Source: Clostridia bacterium (GTDB taxonomy: Bacteria > Bacillota_E > SLMV01 > PUMD01). Taken from it: a stretch of 5,894 bases of DNA. The translations under genes were made by a program, and so were the position numbers. The notes under the pieces are model-generated. The model was not told the origin of the DNA, made no database searches, and worked only from the letters and a program-made list of their open reading frames with translations. This document shows positions 5,630 to 5,894 of this stretch, one piece after another. Position 1 is the first letter of the stretch. Every line of letters begins with the position of its first letter. The stretch covers positions 1 to 5,894 of the forward strand of contig PWUB01000276.1 in NCBI GenBank assembly GCA_003563755.1, in the 5' to 3' direction.

Positions 5630-5653
5630 CGCACCGCGCAACTGGTCGGTGCG
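5630..5653. repeat. Inverted repeat downstream of the edge nucleotidyltransferase
   Basis: CGCACCG (5630-5636) and CGGTGCG (5647-5653) are perfect 7-bp arms around a 10-base spacer. It lies about 75 bases past the stop of the minus-strand gene at the right edge. No T tract follows on either strand, so it is not a standard intrinsic terminator; a protein-binding site or RNA hairpin is possible. Confidence 0.4.
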
Positions 5654-5727
5654 CGGATGCGTTTGAGATGAAGTACGCAATTCGGGCCACGGAGAATCGA
5701 CAGGTGAGCGAACTATGGGAACCTGGA

Positions 5728-5894
5728 TCAATGGGAAGCCTCGCAGTACGGATCCATCCCGTGCAACCAGCAGGCTTCCCGCCTGATGGTCTCAGAGAAG
5801 CGGCCTCCGCGCTGATGCAGATCTCGCCATTCCGCCTGCGTGTAGACCAGGATATCCGCCGGAAGAGGCAGCTCTTCTGGAGCACCAACAAGAC
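5728..5894 (-). CDS. Nucleotidyltransferase-like protein, C-terminal fragment (runs off window)
   Basis: An open frame with no start inside the window enters from the right edge (first whole codon at 5892) and ends at TGA 5728, giving 54 residues. It reads GAPEELPLPADILVYTQAEW, then GGRFSETIRREACWLHG. This is the ending I know from nucleotidyltransferase-domain proteins in which an aDilVYT-x-x-EW strand-helix is followed by a rF-x-x-x-x-x-REa-WL helix. The catalytic GS and DxD motifs would lie upstream, outside the window. It is distinct in sequence from the MNT protein at 4993-5340. It sits on the same strand, about 390 bases upstream, with no HEPN gene of its own between them. Family call is fairly good; role (antitoxin-like or stand-alone) is open. 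Confidence 0.65.
   Translation of the reverse strand, partial: LVGAPEELPLPADILVYTQAEWRDLHQRGGRFSETIRREACWLHGMDPYCEASH

Larger units (their letters stand above)
5341..5727. other. Gene-poor spacer upstream of the MNT-HEPN pair
   Basis: No recognisable intact gene. It holds the candidate promoter, a half domain-V-like fragment (5563-5586) and an inverted repeat (5630-5653). A plus-strand open frame from a GTG at 5411 to 5671 has a fairly protein-like first half (HHLLGAGHKLTIYPHVLRLL) that I cannot assign. Its second half runs through the intron-like fragment, and no ribosome site precedes the GTG, so I do not call it a gene. It could be the remains of one. Confidence 0.5.

Noticed and set aside
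5622..5891. An 89-codon minus-strand open frame at the right edge
   Set aside because: The neighbouring frame in the same strand encodes a recognisable nucleotidyltransferase C-terminus; this one is its shadow.

Overview
The window is bacterial-type DNA with strong Shine-Dalgarno sites, tight and overlapping gene junctions and GC-rich codons on the left. A complete indolepyruvate:ferredoxin oxidoreductase (IorA/IorB) points to an organism with anaerobic, ferredoxin-based amino acid metabolism. I cannot name the lineage from this sequence alone; a high-GC anaerobic bacterium is the best guess, and an archaeon is not strictly excluded.

Left part (1-4309), metabolic. Two minus-strand genes form an operon: a class III PLP-dependent aminotransferase, then an SRPBCC-fold protein that starts at or next to the aminotransferase stop codon. 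Divergent from them, across a 190-bp intergenic region with promoter-like elements and a perfect 7-bp inverted repeat, lie iorA and iorB on the plus strand, overlapping by one base. Amino acids would be transaminated to 2-oxo acids, and aryl-pyruvates oxidatively decarboxylated by IorAB to aryl-acetyl-CoA with reduction of ferredoxin. That the divergent aminotransferase feeds IorAB is inferred from position only.

Right part (4310-5894), accessory. Coding is sparse and broken, and base composition is visibly less GC-rich. It holds, on the minus strand: (i) a structured element abutting the iorB stop that resembles domains V and VI of a group II intron; (ii) a possible short remnant of the intron-encoded protein; (iii) an MNT nucleotidyltransferase / HEPN pair (type VII toxin-antitoxin-like) whose HEPN gene carries a frameshift near 4750; (iv) a second, half-size domain-V-like fragment; and (v) at the right edge, the C-terminal end of another nucleotidyltransferase-like protein that runs out of the window.

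The most notable points are the frameshifted HEPN gene beside an intact nucleotidyltransferase, and the two domain-V-like fragments on either side of that module, one of which seems to supply the last base of the iorB stop codon. I see no CRISPR array, tRNA, rRNA, or complete transposase or reverse transcriptase.
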